From: Acidaminobacter sp964416305
GTDB taxonomy: Bacteria; Bacillota; Clostridia; Peptostreptococcales; Acidaminobacteraceae
Direction: 5' to 3'
DNA: 64,000 nt
NCBI GenBank assembly: GCA_964416305.1
Contig: CAYQDM010000002.1
Span: 1 to 64,000, forward strand
The notes beneath the pieces were generated by a model. It searched no databases. It was given only the letters and a program-made list of their open reading frames with translations, and had not been told where the DNA came from. Below, one piece after another: positions 1 through 7,861 of the stretch. Position 1 is the stretch's first letter. The number at the start of each line of letters is the position of its first letter. The position numbers were made by a program, and so were the translations under genes.

Positions 1-8
1 CGCCCTAT

Positions 9-74
9 ACAAATAAAATCAGCACCGCACAGATGAGAGCGTTGCTCTCACCTGACGGTGCCGCTTTTATTTGT
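9..74. terminator. Long inverted repeat after mnmA
   Basis: The arms ACAAATAAAA (9-18) and TTTTATTTGT (65-74) are perfectly complementary and enclose a second pair (GCACCG/CGGTGC) and a third (GAGAGC/GCTCTC). The structure lies just past the mnmA stop and can act as a terminator in either direction. The function is inferred from shape and position. Confidence 0.6.
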
Positions 75-82
75 GCACGTCT

Positions 83-1177
83 TTAGCCTTCGCGGATAAT
101 TGTCGCTCCACCTATCAGCATGTCACCCACATAGAAGGCTACGGCCTGACCTGGGGTGATGGCGCGCTGCGGGGTGTCAAAGACGACTTTAACGCGGTCC
201 TCCCCTGCCGGGCTGAGAGTGGCTGGGGCGGGCGGTGCGGCGTAGCGGATTTTTGCCAGGACGCGCATGGGTTCTGTCAGAGTCTCGAAAGGCATGAAGT
301 TGAGGTCGTTGGCGTATAGGGTGTCTGAGAAGACATCCTCTGCCCCGCCTATGACGACGCGGTTGGTGTCGGTTTCAATCTTGGTGACGTAGCCCGGTTG
401 GCCCAGGGAAAGGCCGAGGCCTTTGCGCTGTCCAATGGTATAGTGGACAATGCCTTTGTGTTTGCCGAGGCTTTTGCCGCCCAGGTCGACGAAGTCGCCG
501 GGTGTGATTTTGTCACCCAGGTGTTCTGTGAGGAACCGGGAGTGGTCATCATCTGGGATGAAGCAGATTTCCTGGGAGTCGGACTTGCCGCCGACGTGGG
601 GGTCGAAGCGGGACGCGATTTCCCGGACTTTTTCCTTGGAGTCGAAGTCGCCCAAGGGCATCAGGATGTGCTGAAGCTGGTCCTGGGTGAGGTTGCAGAG
701 GACGTAGGTCTGGTCTTTGCGCTTCTCTTCGGAGAGGCGGATGACGTAGCGGCCGGTATCTGGGAGCTGCTCGACTTTGGCATAGTGGCCTGTGGCGACG
801 TAGTAGGCGTCGAGTTCGTGGGCTTTTTTGATGAGCGCGTCGAACTTGACATATTTGTTGCACGCGATGCACGGGTTGGGCGTGCGGCCGTCCTGGTATT
901 CGTCAATGAAGTAGTCTATGACTTTTTCTCTGAAGACGGGCTTAAAGTTGATGACGTAAAATGGGATGCCGATCTTGTCGCAGACGCGGCGTGCGTCGTC
1001 TATGGAGGACAGGCTGCAGCAGCCCCCCTCTTTTTCGACGTAGTCGGGGTCGTCGTCTTCCCAGAGCTTCATGGTGACGCCTATGACGTCGTAGCCGGCT
1101 TCTTTGAGGAGCCAGGCGGTGGCGGTGCTGTCGACGCCACCGCTCATGCCGACGACGACGCGGTTTTTATTTGGCAT
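83..1177 (-). CDS. mnmA: tRNA-specific 2-thiouridylase MnmA
   Basis: This 364-residue cytoplasmic enzyme activates U34 of tRNA Lys/Glu/Gln with ATP and transfers sulfur received from a cysteine desulfurase. The PP-loop SGGVDS is at residues 12-17. The catalytic cysteine is Cys103 in PNPCIACN, and the second, Cys205, is in SQEICFIP. Length is normal for the family. The ATG follows GGAGGA at good spacing. It is the last gene of an iscR-iscS-iscU-mnmA group, so the sulfur donor IscS is encoded beside it. A hairpin and dispersed repeats lie between it and iscU, so it may have its own promoter. Confidence 0.97.
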   Translation of the reverse strand: MPNKNRVVVGMSGGVDSTATAWLLKEAGYDVIGVTMKLWEDDDPDYVEKEGGCCSLSSIDDARRVCDKIGIPFYVINFKPVFREKVIDYFIDEYQDGRTPNPCIACNKYVKFDALIKKAHELDAYYVATGHYAKVEQLPDTGRYVIRLSEEKRKDQTYVLCNLTQDQLQHILMPLGDFDSKEKVREIASRFDPHVGGKSDSQEICFIPDDDHSRFLTEHLGDKITPGDFVDLGGKSLGKHKGIVHYTIGQRKGLGLSLGQPGYVTKIETDTNRVVIGGAEDVFSDTLYANDLNFMPFETLTEPMRVLAKIRYAAPPAPATLSPAGEDRVKVVFDTPQRAITPGQAVAFYVGDMLIGGATIIREG

Positions 1178-1277
1178 AACTGTGATCCTCCGTTTTTGGG
1201 GGTAAAGGATGTTTGGAGCTTGAGGTAAGGAATAGTTTGATTAGTTGAGAGCGATTATCGCATGCTCTGGCACCGGT

Positions 1278-1326
1278 TTGAAACCTGTCCGCGTCACCAA
1301 AGTGAAAGTTGTCCGCGTCACCAAAC
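1278..1326. repeat. Repeat family C, two copies
   Basis: GTCCGCGTCACCAA occurs at 1287-1300 and 1311-1324, each preceded by GAAA-like bases, as a short tandem. The same word returns at 3850-3920. It is noncoding here. Confidence 0.7.
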
Positions 1327-1335
1327 TTCAAAAAC

Positions 1336-1365
1336 AAAGATGCAGGTGTATTTGCCTGCATCTTT
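1336..1365 (-). terminator. Terminator after iscU
   Basis: GATGCAGG (1339-1346) pairs with CCTGCATC (1355-1362), flanked by A and T runs, directly after the iscU stop. It is a simple intrinsic terminator shape. Confidence 0.7.
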
Positions 1366-1372
1366 GGTCAGA

Positions 1373-1822
1373 TTAATGCTCGTGCTCGTCGTCCTCGTGG
1401 CCGTGGTCGTGACCATCGTCATCCGGATTGAAGTTGGCGAGTTCCTCGAAAGTCAGGCCATTCTTGTTGGCATAGTCGAGGAGCGCTGCTTTGATGGCTT
1501 GCTCGGCGAGGACGGAGCAGTGGATCTTGACCGTCGGGAGGCCGCCGAGGGCCGAGATGACTTCCTGGTTGGTGAGCGTGAGGGCTTCCTTGATGGTGCG
1601 GCCCTTGATCAGCTCGGTGGCCACGCTGGATGACGCAATGGCGGACCCGCAGCCGAAGGTCTTGAACTTGACATCGACGATGCGGTTGTCTTCAATTTTG
1701 AGATACATGCGCATGATGTCGCCGCATTTCGCGTTGCCGACTTCACCCATACCATCGGCATCAGGAATCTCGCCGACATTTCTAGGATTGGTGAAGTGTT
1801 CCATGACTTTTTCGTTATACAT
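1373..1822 (-). CDS. iscU: Fe-S cluster scaffold IscU/NifU-N
   Basis: This 149-residue scaffold assembles [2Fe-2S]/[4Fe-4S] clusters from sulfur delivered by IscS. The three conserved ligand cysteines are Cys33 (AKCGD), Cys58 (FGCGSA) and Cys102 (IHCS). The C-terminal tail is rich in His, Asp and Glu (from about residue 133), an unusual extension that could bind metal; that role is inference. Its ATG overlaps the end of iscS by one base, implying translational coupling. An intrinsic terminator follows. Confidence 0.96.
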   Translation of the reverse strand: MYNEKVMEHFTNPRNVGEIPDADGMGEVGNAKCGDIMRMYLKIEDNRIVDVKFKTFGCGSAIASSSVATELIKGRTIKEALTLTNQEVISALGGLPTVKIHCSVLAEQAIKAALLDYANKNGLTFEELANFNPDDDGHDHGHEDDEHEH

Positions 1823-3000
1823 TAGCGGGTTCCTCCAGTGGCTTTTTCATATAGTGGTGAATAGCTGCGAAGCCGCTCAACGATTGGCTTCAGCTGCTCA
1901 ATGACATAGTCGACGTCTTCGTCGGTGGTAAACTCGCCGAGGGACAGACGCAGGCTGCCGTGGGCGATCTCGTGGGTCAGGCCTATAGCCATGAGAACAT
2001 GGGACGGATCCAGGGAGCCTGAGGTACACGCCGAACCGCTTGAGGCGGCGACGCCCACGAGGTCGAGGCTCAGGAGCAGGGACTCGCCTTCGATGAACTC
2101 AAAGCAGAAGTTGACATTACCCGGATGACGCTTGGTGCGATGGCCATTGAGGCGGATGTAAGGGATGGTGGCTTCAATGCCGGCGATCATCTTGTCTCTC
2201 AGACGGATCAGGCGGGCGTTGTTTTCTTCAAAACCTTCCGCTGCCAGTTCGACCGCCTTGCCAAAGCCTATGATGCCCGGGACGTTTTCCGTGCCCGGTC
2301 TTCTCTTCTTCTCCTGTGCCCCGCCGTCCATGAGGTTCTTGATGCGGACGCTTTTTCGCACGTAGAGGGCGCCGATGCCCTTAGGTCCGTAGAGTTTGTG
2401 AGCGGAGAAGCTCATGAGGTCGATGTTTTGCTTGTTGACGTCGAGCTCGATTTTGCCGAGGGCCTGGACGGCGTCGGTGTGGAAGAGGACGCCGTGCTTT
2501 TTGGCGATGTGGCCGATCTCTTCAATGGGCTGTATGGTGCCGATCTCGTTGTTGACCGCCATGATGGAAATCAGGGTGGTGTTTGGTCGGATTGCTGCTT
2601 CGAGGTCTTTGAGGGAAATGAGACCATCGGCATCCGTCTTGAGATAGGTCACTTCGAAGCCTTCCTTTTCCAGCATCTCGCAGACGTGGAGGACGGCGTG
2701 GTGTTCAATGGTGGTGGTGATGATGTGGTTGCCCTTGGCCTTGTTCGCGTAGGCGACGCCGCGGATGGCCCAGTTGTCGGACTCGGTGCCGCCGGCGGTG
2801 AAGTAGAGCTCGTCGGCGTGGGCGCCTATGAAGTCGGCGATCGTCTGGCGGGCGCTCATGACGCCTTTGCGGGCTTCGCGGCCGAAGGCGTGGACGCTGG
2901 AGGCGTTGCCGTAAATTTCGGTGAAGTATGGGAGCATGGCCTGGACGACTTCTGGTTTGACGGGTGTGGTGGCGGAATGGTCCATGTAGACGCTTCTCAT
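1822..3000 (-). CDS. iscS: Cysteine desulfurase IscS/NifS
   Basis: This PLP enzyme of 392 residues turns cysteine into alanine plus a protein-bound persulfide, feeding IscU and MnmA. The PLP lysine is Lys202 (SAHKLYGPKG) and the persulfide cysteine is Cys325 (SGSACTSGSLD). The N-terminal motif YMDHSATTPV is typical. It lies between iscR and iscU in the order usual for clostridial ISC operons. Word B (GCCGATGGTC) lies at 3075-3084 in the gap to iscR. Confidence 0.97.
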   Translation of the reverse strand: MRSVYMDHSATTPVKPEVVQAMLPYFTEIYGNASSVHAFGREARKGVMSARQTIADFIGAHADELYFTAGGTESDNWAIRGVAYANKAKGNHIITTTIEHHAVLHVCEMLEKEGFEVTYLKTDADGLISLKDLEAAIRPNTTLISIMAVNNEIGTIQPIEEIGHIAKKHGVLFHTDAVQALGKIELDVNKQNIDLMSFSAHKLYGPKGIGALYVRKSVRIKNLMDGGAQEKKRRPGTENVPGIIGFGKAVELAAEGFEENNARLIRLRDKMIAGIEATIPYIRLNGHRTKRHPGNVNFCFEFIEGESLLLSLDLVGVAASSGSACTSGSLDPSHVLMAIGLTHEIAHGSLRLSLGEFTTDEDVDYVIEQLKPIVERLRSYSPLYEKATGGTR

Positions 3001-3113
3001 TGGGCAGGACTCCTTCAGGATAATAGTCTTATCGATTTTTCGGTGCCTCTGGTGTGCTTTAAAGATTTATTTTTGCCGATGGTCAGATGCCTGCGCATTG
3101 ACCCTTCTATGAA

Positions 3114-3572
3114 TTATTTGTTGCAGAAAAATTGTGTGTCGATGGGGCCGGCGTGCATGCGCTTGTGGTCGAGAACCATGTCCTTGAGGGTAATGGTCGT
3201 GACGACTTGAAGCAGGCTGTCGCGCATTTTCTCGTAGATCATGTGAGTGACGCAGTAGTCGGCCTGTTCGCAGGCGTCGTCACCCAGGAGCCGGACGCAT
3301 TCTGTGGGGCCGAGGGGGCCTTCGAGGACGGTCAGGATGTCGGCGACGCTGATCTGGTCAGCGGGCTTGTTGAGGAGATAGCCGCCCTGTGCGCCGCGGA
3401 CGCTCTTGACGAGGTCAGCTTTTTTCAGTGGCGCGATGAGCTGCTCCAGGTAGTTGACGCTGATCCCCTGCCGCTCCGCGATGGAAGTCAGGGAGATCGG
3501 GACGTCGCCGTCATTCAGTGCCAGGTCGAACATGGCTTTGAGGCCGTAGCGGCCGCGGGTGGAGAGTTTCAT
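3114..3572 (-). CDS. iscR: Rrf2-family Fe-S sensing repressor IscR
   Basis: This is a 152-residue winged-helix regulator. I chose the ATG at 3570-3572 (MKLSTRGRYGLKAM) because it has GAGGTG before it and matches family N-termini; the frame is open further upstream. Cys92, Cys101, Cys107 and His110 form the cluster-binding pattern of IscR, which cluster-free Rrf2 proteins such as CymR lack. It probably represses the iscSU-mnmA genes downstream when clusters are abundant. A possible operator (TATAAACTCGGGATTGAAT on the minus strand, near 3690-3711) is visible but not proven. Confidence 0.93.
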   Translation of the reverse strand: MKLSTRGRYGLKAMFDLALNDGDVPISLTSIAERQGISVNYLEQLIAPLKKADLVKSVRGAQGGYLLNKPADQISVADILTVLEGPLGPTECVRLLGDDACEQADYCVTHMIYEKMRDSLLQVVTTITLKDMVLDHKRMHAGPIDTQFFCNK

Positions 3573-3977
3573 TTTTGTCACCTCATAGGGTTGTGGTGGT
3601 ACTGGTTGGAGAAAGTGATTTAGGTTGTGTACAATGTAATTTAATTGTGATGTTGGTGTCGGGATTTTGTGTAGAAATTTTGTGTTGAGATTCAATCCCG
3701 AGTTTATAGGTGGGAATTCAAATCAAGTATAATACGTGGTTAAGGTTGTGTCAAGGCTCGCTGGGTGGAATTACGGCAGAATTCTTGCACTTTTTCACGT
3801 ACAAAGCCGAGTGGAATGATGGGGAATGTGGTTCAATATTACAGATTCATGACAGTCCCCGTCCCCAAGTTGAAATCCGTCCGCGTCACCAGTTCGAAAG
3901 TTGTCCGCGTCACCAAGTGCATATCTGTGTAATGGCAGTGCTTTAGCAAAAATAAAAGGTGCCCTGTGGACACCGCT
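3573..3977. other. Noncoding gap with iscR promoter region and family C repeats
   Basis: No convincing gene. It holds the upstream region of iscR and degenerate copies of family C (GTCCGCGTCACC) at about 3852-3919. Confidence 0.6.
3850..3920. repeat. Repeat family C, three degenerate units
   Basis: Units at about 3852-3873, 3878-3900 and 3901-3919 carry GTCC(G)CGTCACC(A) followed by GTTGAAA or GTTCGAAAG, the same word as at 1287-1324. Confidence 0.65.
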
Positions 3978-4565
3978 TTAGAAGTTGTGAGACTGTGTTC
4001 TGTATTTTCCAGGCGAGGTTTTATAGGTGCGTCTGAAGGTGTCGTAGAAGACGGATTGGCTGGAAAAGCCGCTGTCGAGGGCGACTTGGAGTATGGGTTT
4101 GGTGGTGGTGAGGAGACCATCGGCAGCAAGGGAGAGGCGTTTTTGGGTGATCAGCGCCGATGGAAGGCAGCCGTAACGTGTCTTGAACGCAGACCTGATA
4201 GGGTCCTGATGTGCGCCCAGGGCCTTCAGAAGGGCGGTTAGCGACTCCTGATCAAGGAGATGGGTTGTGATGGCGTCATAAATTGCTTCGACATTATCTT
4301 TATAAGGTTCATAGGTGAGCAGGTCGGGCCGGCAGCGCTTGCAGGGCCTGTAGCCGGCGCGTCGGGCATCATCGCTTGTGTCAAAGAAGTCGATGTTTTC
4401 GATTTTTGGATTTTTGGACTTGCAGGACGGGCGGCAGAAGATGCCGGTGGATTTGACGGCGTAGAAAAAAAGTCCATCGTATGCCGGGTCGGAGTTGAGG
4501 ACGGCGGCGAGTTTGTCCCGGCGGGTGGAATGCACTTGTTTTCCGGGGTGTTCTTTTTTAACCAA
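3978..4565 (-). CDS. Ada-like methylphosphotriester sensor/AraC regulator
   Basis: 195 residues. The N-terminal zinc site of the Ada type has Cys44, Cys48, Cys75 and Cys78 (FCRPSC, YRPCKRC). Cys44 would be the methyl acceptor from DNA phosphotriesters. An AraC-type helix-turn-helix follows (residues about 100-190, ending RRTYKTSPGKYR). It lacks the C-terminal O6-methylguanine methyltransferase domain of full Ada, which is supplied by ogt in the same operon. The start is TTG at 4563-4565, preceded by GGGGAG. The frame overlaps the end of the alkD-like gene by 8 bases. It probably activates this operon on methylation damage. Confidence 0.9.
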   Translation of the reverse strand: MVKKEHPGKQVHSTRRDKLAAVLNSDPAYDGLFFYAVKSTGIFCRPSCKSKNPKIENIDFFDTSDDARRAGYRPCKRCRPDLLTYEPYKDNVEAIYDAITTHLLDQESLTALLKALGAHQDPIRSAFKTRYGCLPSALITQKRLSLAADGLLTTTKPILQVALDSGFSSQSVFYDTFRRTYKTSPGKYRTQSHNF

Positions 4566-5508
4566 GGCGCTCCCCTTCTTTCATGGCTCTAATGATGGAT
4601 TTATGGTCGGGGCTGACTTTGTTGGATTCGAGGATTTTTTGGTAGGTCTTTTGGCGGATGAAGACTTCCGGGTCCGCGGTTGTGCTTATCGCGGCTTTGC
4701 CTATTGCGGCTGTGCCTATCACCCACCGTTGTTCAAATTGTGTTAAAGTTTTTCGCGGGTCGAAGGCGAAGGCCTGGGAAAGGCCCCAAGCAATGGCCAT
4801 CTTCCCATAATAGTCTTTATGAGTATGGGTGAAGAAGGCTTCCAGGACAGGGTCGATCCATTCATGGGTTAAATAATGGTTCAGGAGCATGACTGCGCCA
4901 AAACGGAATTCAAACTCCTTTTTGGATTTCATACAGAACATGAGAAACGGCCAGGCCTCTTCCCTGTTTTCTCTGACAGATTTGAGTCCGGCGCAGAAGC
5001 TGTCGCACCCGGACCAGTTGTCAATTCTGGGAATAAAGGCTTCGAGGTACACGCGGGTCTGGTTTGTGTCGAGACCTATGTGAGACGTGTAGGTCTGACC
5101 CCATGTGTCAGTTTTGTGAGACAAGCGGGTCTGACCCCGTGTGCTACTTTTGGACGAGTAGGTCTGACCCCATGTGTCACTTTTGGGCGTGTATGTCTGC
5201 GGCTTGCGCCTATCGACCCCACGTGTTTGGTTTGTGACGAGCCCAATGACCATACCCTGCAGCATGGTCTCTTCGAAATAAGTGTCTGTAGGCTTGCTGA
5301 GATAGTGTGACCAGTCACCTTTCGCAATGTCGCCCGCGATTTGGCGCAGGATCGGCAGCCTTACGCCAAGGAGGTTGTTCGTTCCCGGCAGCAGCGCGGA
5401 GGCGAACTTTTGGTAGCCAGGCTCGGCGAGGGTCTTTAAGAGGTTCTGGAGATCATCGTGGAGGGATATGGATTCTTTGATCATGGATCTGTGTGAGGGC
5501 GTCAGCAT
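4558..5508 (-). CDS. AlkD-family DNA alkylation repair glycosylase with repeat-derived insertion
   Basis: The protein is 316 residues from ATG 5506-5508 (GGTGG before it); earlier in-frame starts overlap the alkA-like gene. The HEAT-like AlkD core is recognisable (YLEAFIPRIDNWSGCDSFC, KDYYGKMAIAWGLSQAF). Family members are commonly about 220-240 residues. The excess includes a block of about 60 residues encoded by about 5053-5242, made of three short copies and one long copy of word A. This reads as SDTWGQTYSS, SSTRGQTR and TDTWGQT. The block is bounded by near-identical TNQTR segments (VTNQTRG, DTNQTRV), so it looks like an in-frame insertion. Function despite the insert is plausible but untested. 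Confidence 0.88.
   Translation of the reverse strand: MLTPSHRSMIKESISLHDDLQNLLKTLAEPGYQKFASALLPGTNNLLGVRLPILRQIAGDIAKGDWSHYLSKPTDTYFEETMLQGMVIGLVTNQTRGVDRRKPQTYTPKSDTWGQTYSSKSSTRGQTRLSHKTDTWGQTYTSHIGLDTNQTRVYLEAFIPRIDNWSGCDSFCAGLKSVRENREEAWPFLMFCMKSKKEFEFRFGAVMLLNHYLTHEWIDPVLEAFFTHTHKDYYGKMAIAWGLSQAFAFDPRKTLTQFEQRWVIGTAAIGKAAISTTADPEVFIRQKTYQKILESNKVSPDHKSIIRAMKEGERLG
5048..5242 (-). repeat. Word A array inside the alkD-like gene
   Basis: Exact GGTCTGACCCC occurs at 5092-5102, 5128-5138 and 5161-5171, and the long form at about 5194-5220. The spacers share ATGTGTCA/CGTGTGCTA and ACGAGTAG motifs. A GGTTTGTG-CGAG segment is repeated at both edges (about 5060-5073 and 5228-5241). The array preserves the reading frame. 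Confidence 0.9.
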
Positions 5509-5545
5509 AGGACCACCAGGAATTTTTTTGTTCAAAATATGGTGG

Positions 5546-6196
5546 TTATAAGTTTTCGATAAATGCGGATTTCCATAAATAGATGGACGCCACCGAGCCA
5601 TAGGGCGAATAGGCGGCTTTGCAGGTTTCAAAGAGATCTTTATCGATGGTCTGTACGCCATACAGACTGCACATGCCGCGTCGGATGGCCGCGTCACCAT
5701 AACTGAGGATATTGAGACGGAGGAAGCCGTGGATGAGGGTGATTTCGGATGACCATCGGCCAATGCCTTTTAAAGCGCTGAGGTGATGGATGGCAGCCTC
5801 GTCGTCCATGGTCGTGGCGGCATTTAAGTCAAAGGCCCCGGAAAGTATGGCTGAAGCGGCCTGATGGAGCGCGGCGGCTTTGTTTTGGGTGAGACCGCAG
5901 GCGCGCAGGGCTTGCGGGCCGGCGGCATGGACGGATTGGGGGGTGACTGTCTGGAGATGGCCTTTAAGTCGGGCCCAAATGGCGTCGTAAGCTTTCGTGG
6001 AGATGAGCTGGCCGGTGATGGCACTGGCGAGAGCGGTGAAGGGATCCGGGGCAACGGGGCGTTCCAGGCGGCCAAATTGAAGGATGGCGCGGCCGAGAGC
6101 GGGATCCCGAGCGCTCAGGTGATCCAGGGCGTGGTCCGGATACGGGAGAAAGGTTGGGTTGTCGGGTGGATTGGCATTCGAATTAGCTGGGATCAT
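5546..6196 (-). CDS. DNA-3-methyladenine glycosylase, HhH-GPD (AlkA-like)
   Basis: 216 residues. The helix-hairpin-helix LSALKGIGRWSSEIT (about 139-153) is followed by the catalytic Asp168 in YGDAAIRRG, the AlkA/MAG signature. It excises alkylated purines. Its ATG overlaps the ogt end by 14 bases, so it is co-transcribed with ogt. The GIGRW-S codons contain a perfect word B (5751-5760), an example of the word sitting inside a conserved motif. The N-terminal AlkA subdomain is absent, as in short bacterial forms. Confidence 0.92.
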   Translation of the reverse strand: MIPANSNANPPDNPTFLPYPDHALDHLSARDPALGRAILQFGRLERPVAPDPFTALASAITGQLISTKAYDAIWARLKGHLQTVTPQSVHAAGPQALRACGLTQNKAAALHQAASAILSGAFDLNAATTMDDEAAIHHLSALKGIGRWSSEITLIHGFLRLNILSYGDAAIRRGMCSLYGVQTIDKDLFETCKAAYSPYGSVASIYLWKSAFIENL

Positions 6197-6710
6197 GGGC
6201 AGATTCAGCGGGAAGAGCTTTCTCTATGTGGAGTAAGGCGGTTTTGACGTCGAGGCCGGCAGCGAAGCCGGTGAGTTTGCCATTTGTGCCTATGACGCGG
6301 TGGCATGGGGTAATGATGAGGATGGGATTGCGGCCGCAGGCGGTGCCCACTGCCCTGGAAGCGCTGGGGCTGCCTAAGTTTTTTGCGATGTCAGCATAAG
6401 ATTGGGTGGTTCCGTAGGGAATTTGCCTGAGGGCGGACCAGACTTTCTGCTGGAAGGCAGTGCCGGCTGGGGCGATTGGGAGCTCGAAGGTTTGGCGGGT
6501 GCCGCTAAGGTAGGCTTCCAGTTGCTGATGAGCCTCGCTTATTAAAGGTGTTTCTTTGAGGATGGGTGGTGGACTCAGGCGGCTGTTGATTGAGCTTTCG
6601 AAGTTAGCGGCGGCGTCACCGATCAGGAGATGGGTTATAGCGTCGCCATTGTCTGCTATAGTGACAGGACCGAGCTGGGTTGTGTAGGTGAAGTAATGGT
6701 TATGCTGCAT
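6183..6710 (-). CDS. ogt: Methylated-DNA-protein-cysteine methyltransferase
   Basis: 175 residues. It transfers the methyl group of O6-methylguanine irreversibly to Cys136 in the ITPCHRVIG motif. The preceding helix carries SASRAVGTACGRNP and the C-terminal part has GKLTGFAAGL. The ATG at 6708-6710 has a strong AGGAGG. It is the first gene of a four-gene alkylation repair operon (ogt, alkA-like, alkD-like, Ada-like) with overlapping or near-overlapping ends. Confidence 0.95.
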   Translation of the reverse strand: MQHNHYFTYTTQLGPVTIADNGDAITHLLIGDAAANFESSINSRLSPPPILKETPLISEAHQQLEAYLSGTRQTFELPIAPAGTAFQQKVWSALRQIPYGTTQSYADIAKNLGSPSASRAVGTACGRNPILIITPCHRVIGTNGKLTGFAAGLDVKTALLHIEKALPAESAHDPS

Positions 6711-6885
6711 GCGGGATCGCCTCCTGGGAGTGGGATGATAAAGGATTAGTGACTACCTTATTGGATGGAACTAAAATTTTGAAGGATGAAGTGCTTGGTA
6801 TAATTGTAATATAAATAGTTGAAGATAACTTCCGAAAAACGCGGAAGTAATTTTGAAGTGCGTAAATGAACCGACGGGGTCAGAC

Positions 6886-7332
6886 CTACTCATCAATTTC
6901 AGTCTGATGGAAAGCAATAATTTTTTCGATCTGGTTTAAACGAACATAAAAACGATGACCCGGGGATTCGAAGACTGTGAAGTCGCCACTTGGGTAAGAG
7001 CGGCGAATGCTGTGGACCCATTCATTCAGGATGTCTTTTGGGATCGTAATGCTGGACTTGGTGAGGATATGGTGGTCGTCGTAGGCTTCTATGAACCATG
7101 CGATGTGTTGGGATTCGACGTCCATCGGCATAGTATTCAGCTTTTCGGCGTTGCAGGACTTGCAGGAGGCGACGAGATTAAAGACGTCGTTGGTGCCGCC
7201 GGCACTCTTCGGGAGATAGTGGTCAATGCTGAGGGTGCCCATTTTGAGGGGCTTGCCGCAGAAGTAGCAGGCGCCATGTTGACGGTTAAAGAGATAATGG
7301 CGGTCGATGGTGACGTATTTTCGCGGGGACAT
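6886..7332 (-). CDS. HNH endonuclease family protein
   Basis: 148 residues with one HNH domain. CYFC (Cys22, Cys25) and CKSC (Cys57, Cys60) bind structural zinc. SIDHYLP (His38) carries the metal-binding histidine and GGTNDVFNLV the Asn. The start has AGGTGAG. The second half (about 80-148) is not recognised. No restriction or phage partner is adjacent. The stop codon TAG (6886-6888) comes partly from a word A copy (6876-6886) that abuts the gene end. Confidence 0.85.
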   Translation of the reverse strand: MSPRKYVTIDRHYLFNRQHGACYFCGKPLKMGTLSIDHYLPKSAGGTNDVFNLVASCKSCNAEKLNTMPMDVESQHIAWFIEAYDDHHILTKSSITIPKDILNEWVHSIRRSYPSGDFTVFESPGHRFYVRLNQIEKIIAFHQTEIDE

Positions 7333-7371
7333 GGCTCACCTGCCTTTCTTTTAAAAAGGTGGATATTACAA

Positions 7372-7395
7372 AAGGCCGCAGTGGTCTACGGCCTT
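7372..7395 (-). terminator. Terminator after the DUF6440 gene
   Basis: AAGGCCG and CGGCCTT pair across a 10-base loop, followed by a short T run on the minus strand. Confidence 0.5.
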
Positions 7396-7430
7396 GATGG
7401 TTTTTGAACCTTGAGTTGTGGCGCCAAGTG

Positions 7431-7631
7431 TTATAGGCGGGTGTTGTCTTCGACGCGGGTAATGACGGGGTTGCCCTCGCGGTCTACCAGGAGGGTTAGG
7501 CCGGCGGCGGAACCATCGGAAACAAAAAGGTAATTGACGCCGGTTTCTCTATCAACGATAATCCGGGAAACGCTGATCTTGCCCTGGGAATAGATGGTCT
7601 CAAAGCGGTTGTCGCCTTTTTTTCCAAACAT
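7431..7631 (-). CDS. DUF6440 family small protein
   Basis: 66 residues with the family pattern KKGDNRFETIY, VDRETGVNYLFVSDG and GLTLLVDREGNPVI. Function is unknown. It is a soluble, compact beta-rich protein by eye. The ATG is preceded by AGGGGGC. It stands alone, with a terminator-like hairpin after it. Confidence 0.8.
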   Translation of the reverse strand: MFGKKGDNRFETIYSQGKISVSRIIVDRETGVNYLFVSDGSAAGLTLLVDREGNPVITRVEDNTRL

Positions 7632-7787
7632 GGTTTGCCCCCTGTTCCGGTTGGATAGTTTGACATTGTTGTAGTCTCGAAATCAGTATAGCAAATTTAA
7701 GTGGGACCTGTCGAGGGGATTGGGAGGAGTCCGAAGGGACCACTGTTCTATAAATCAGTTTGAAATAGTGTTCCCATAAAATACAAT

Positions 7788-7826
7788 ACGGTACCTGACC
7801 CTCAGTTGAATTCCGGTCGGTACCGT
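7788..7826. terminator. Hairpin downstream of the reductase activator
   Basis: ACGGTACC-GACC pairs with GGTC-GGTACCGT around a 14-base loop, 35 bases past the activator stop. It is a strong hairpin without a clear T run; it may end transcription or stabilise the mRNA. Confidence 0.45.
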
Positions 7827-7861
7827 AAAGTAAATGCAATGCTTCTCAAATTGTACTCAAG

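Noticed and set aside
398..1228. Long plus-strand open frame over mnmA
   Set aside because: Antisense to a gene with full family motifs; it has no ribosome site or domain and arises from GC-rich codons.
1268..1284. Sigma-54-like TGGCAC box on the plus strand
   Set aside because: The -12 element is TTGAA rather than TTGC and no plus-strand gene follows.
2125..3210. Long plus-strand open frame over iscS
   Set aside because: Same reasoning; the minus strand encodes a complete IscS.
7600..7839. Minus-strand open frame upstream of DUF6440
   Set aside because: Overlaps the real start of DUF6440 and spans a hairpin; no motif.
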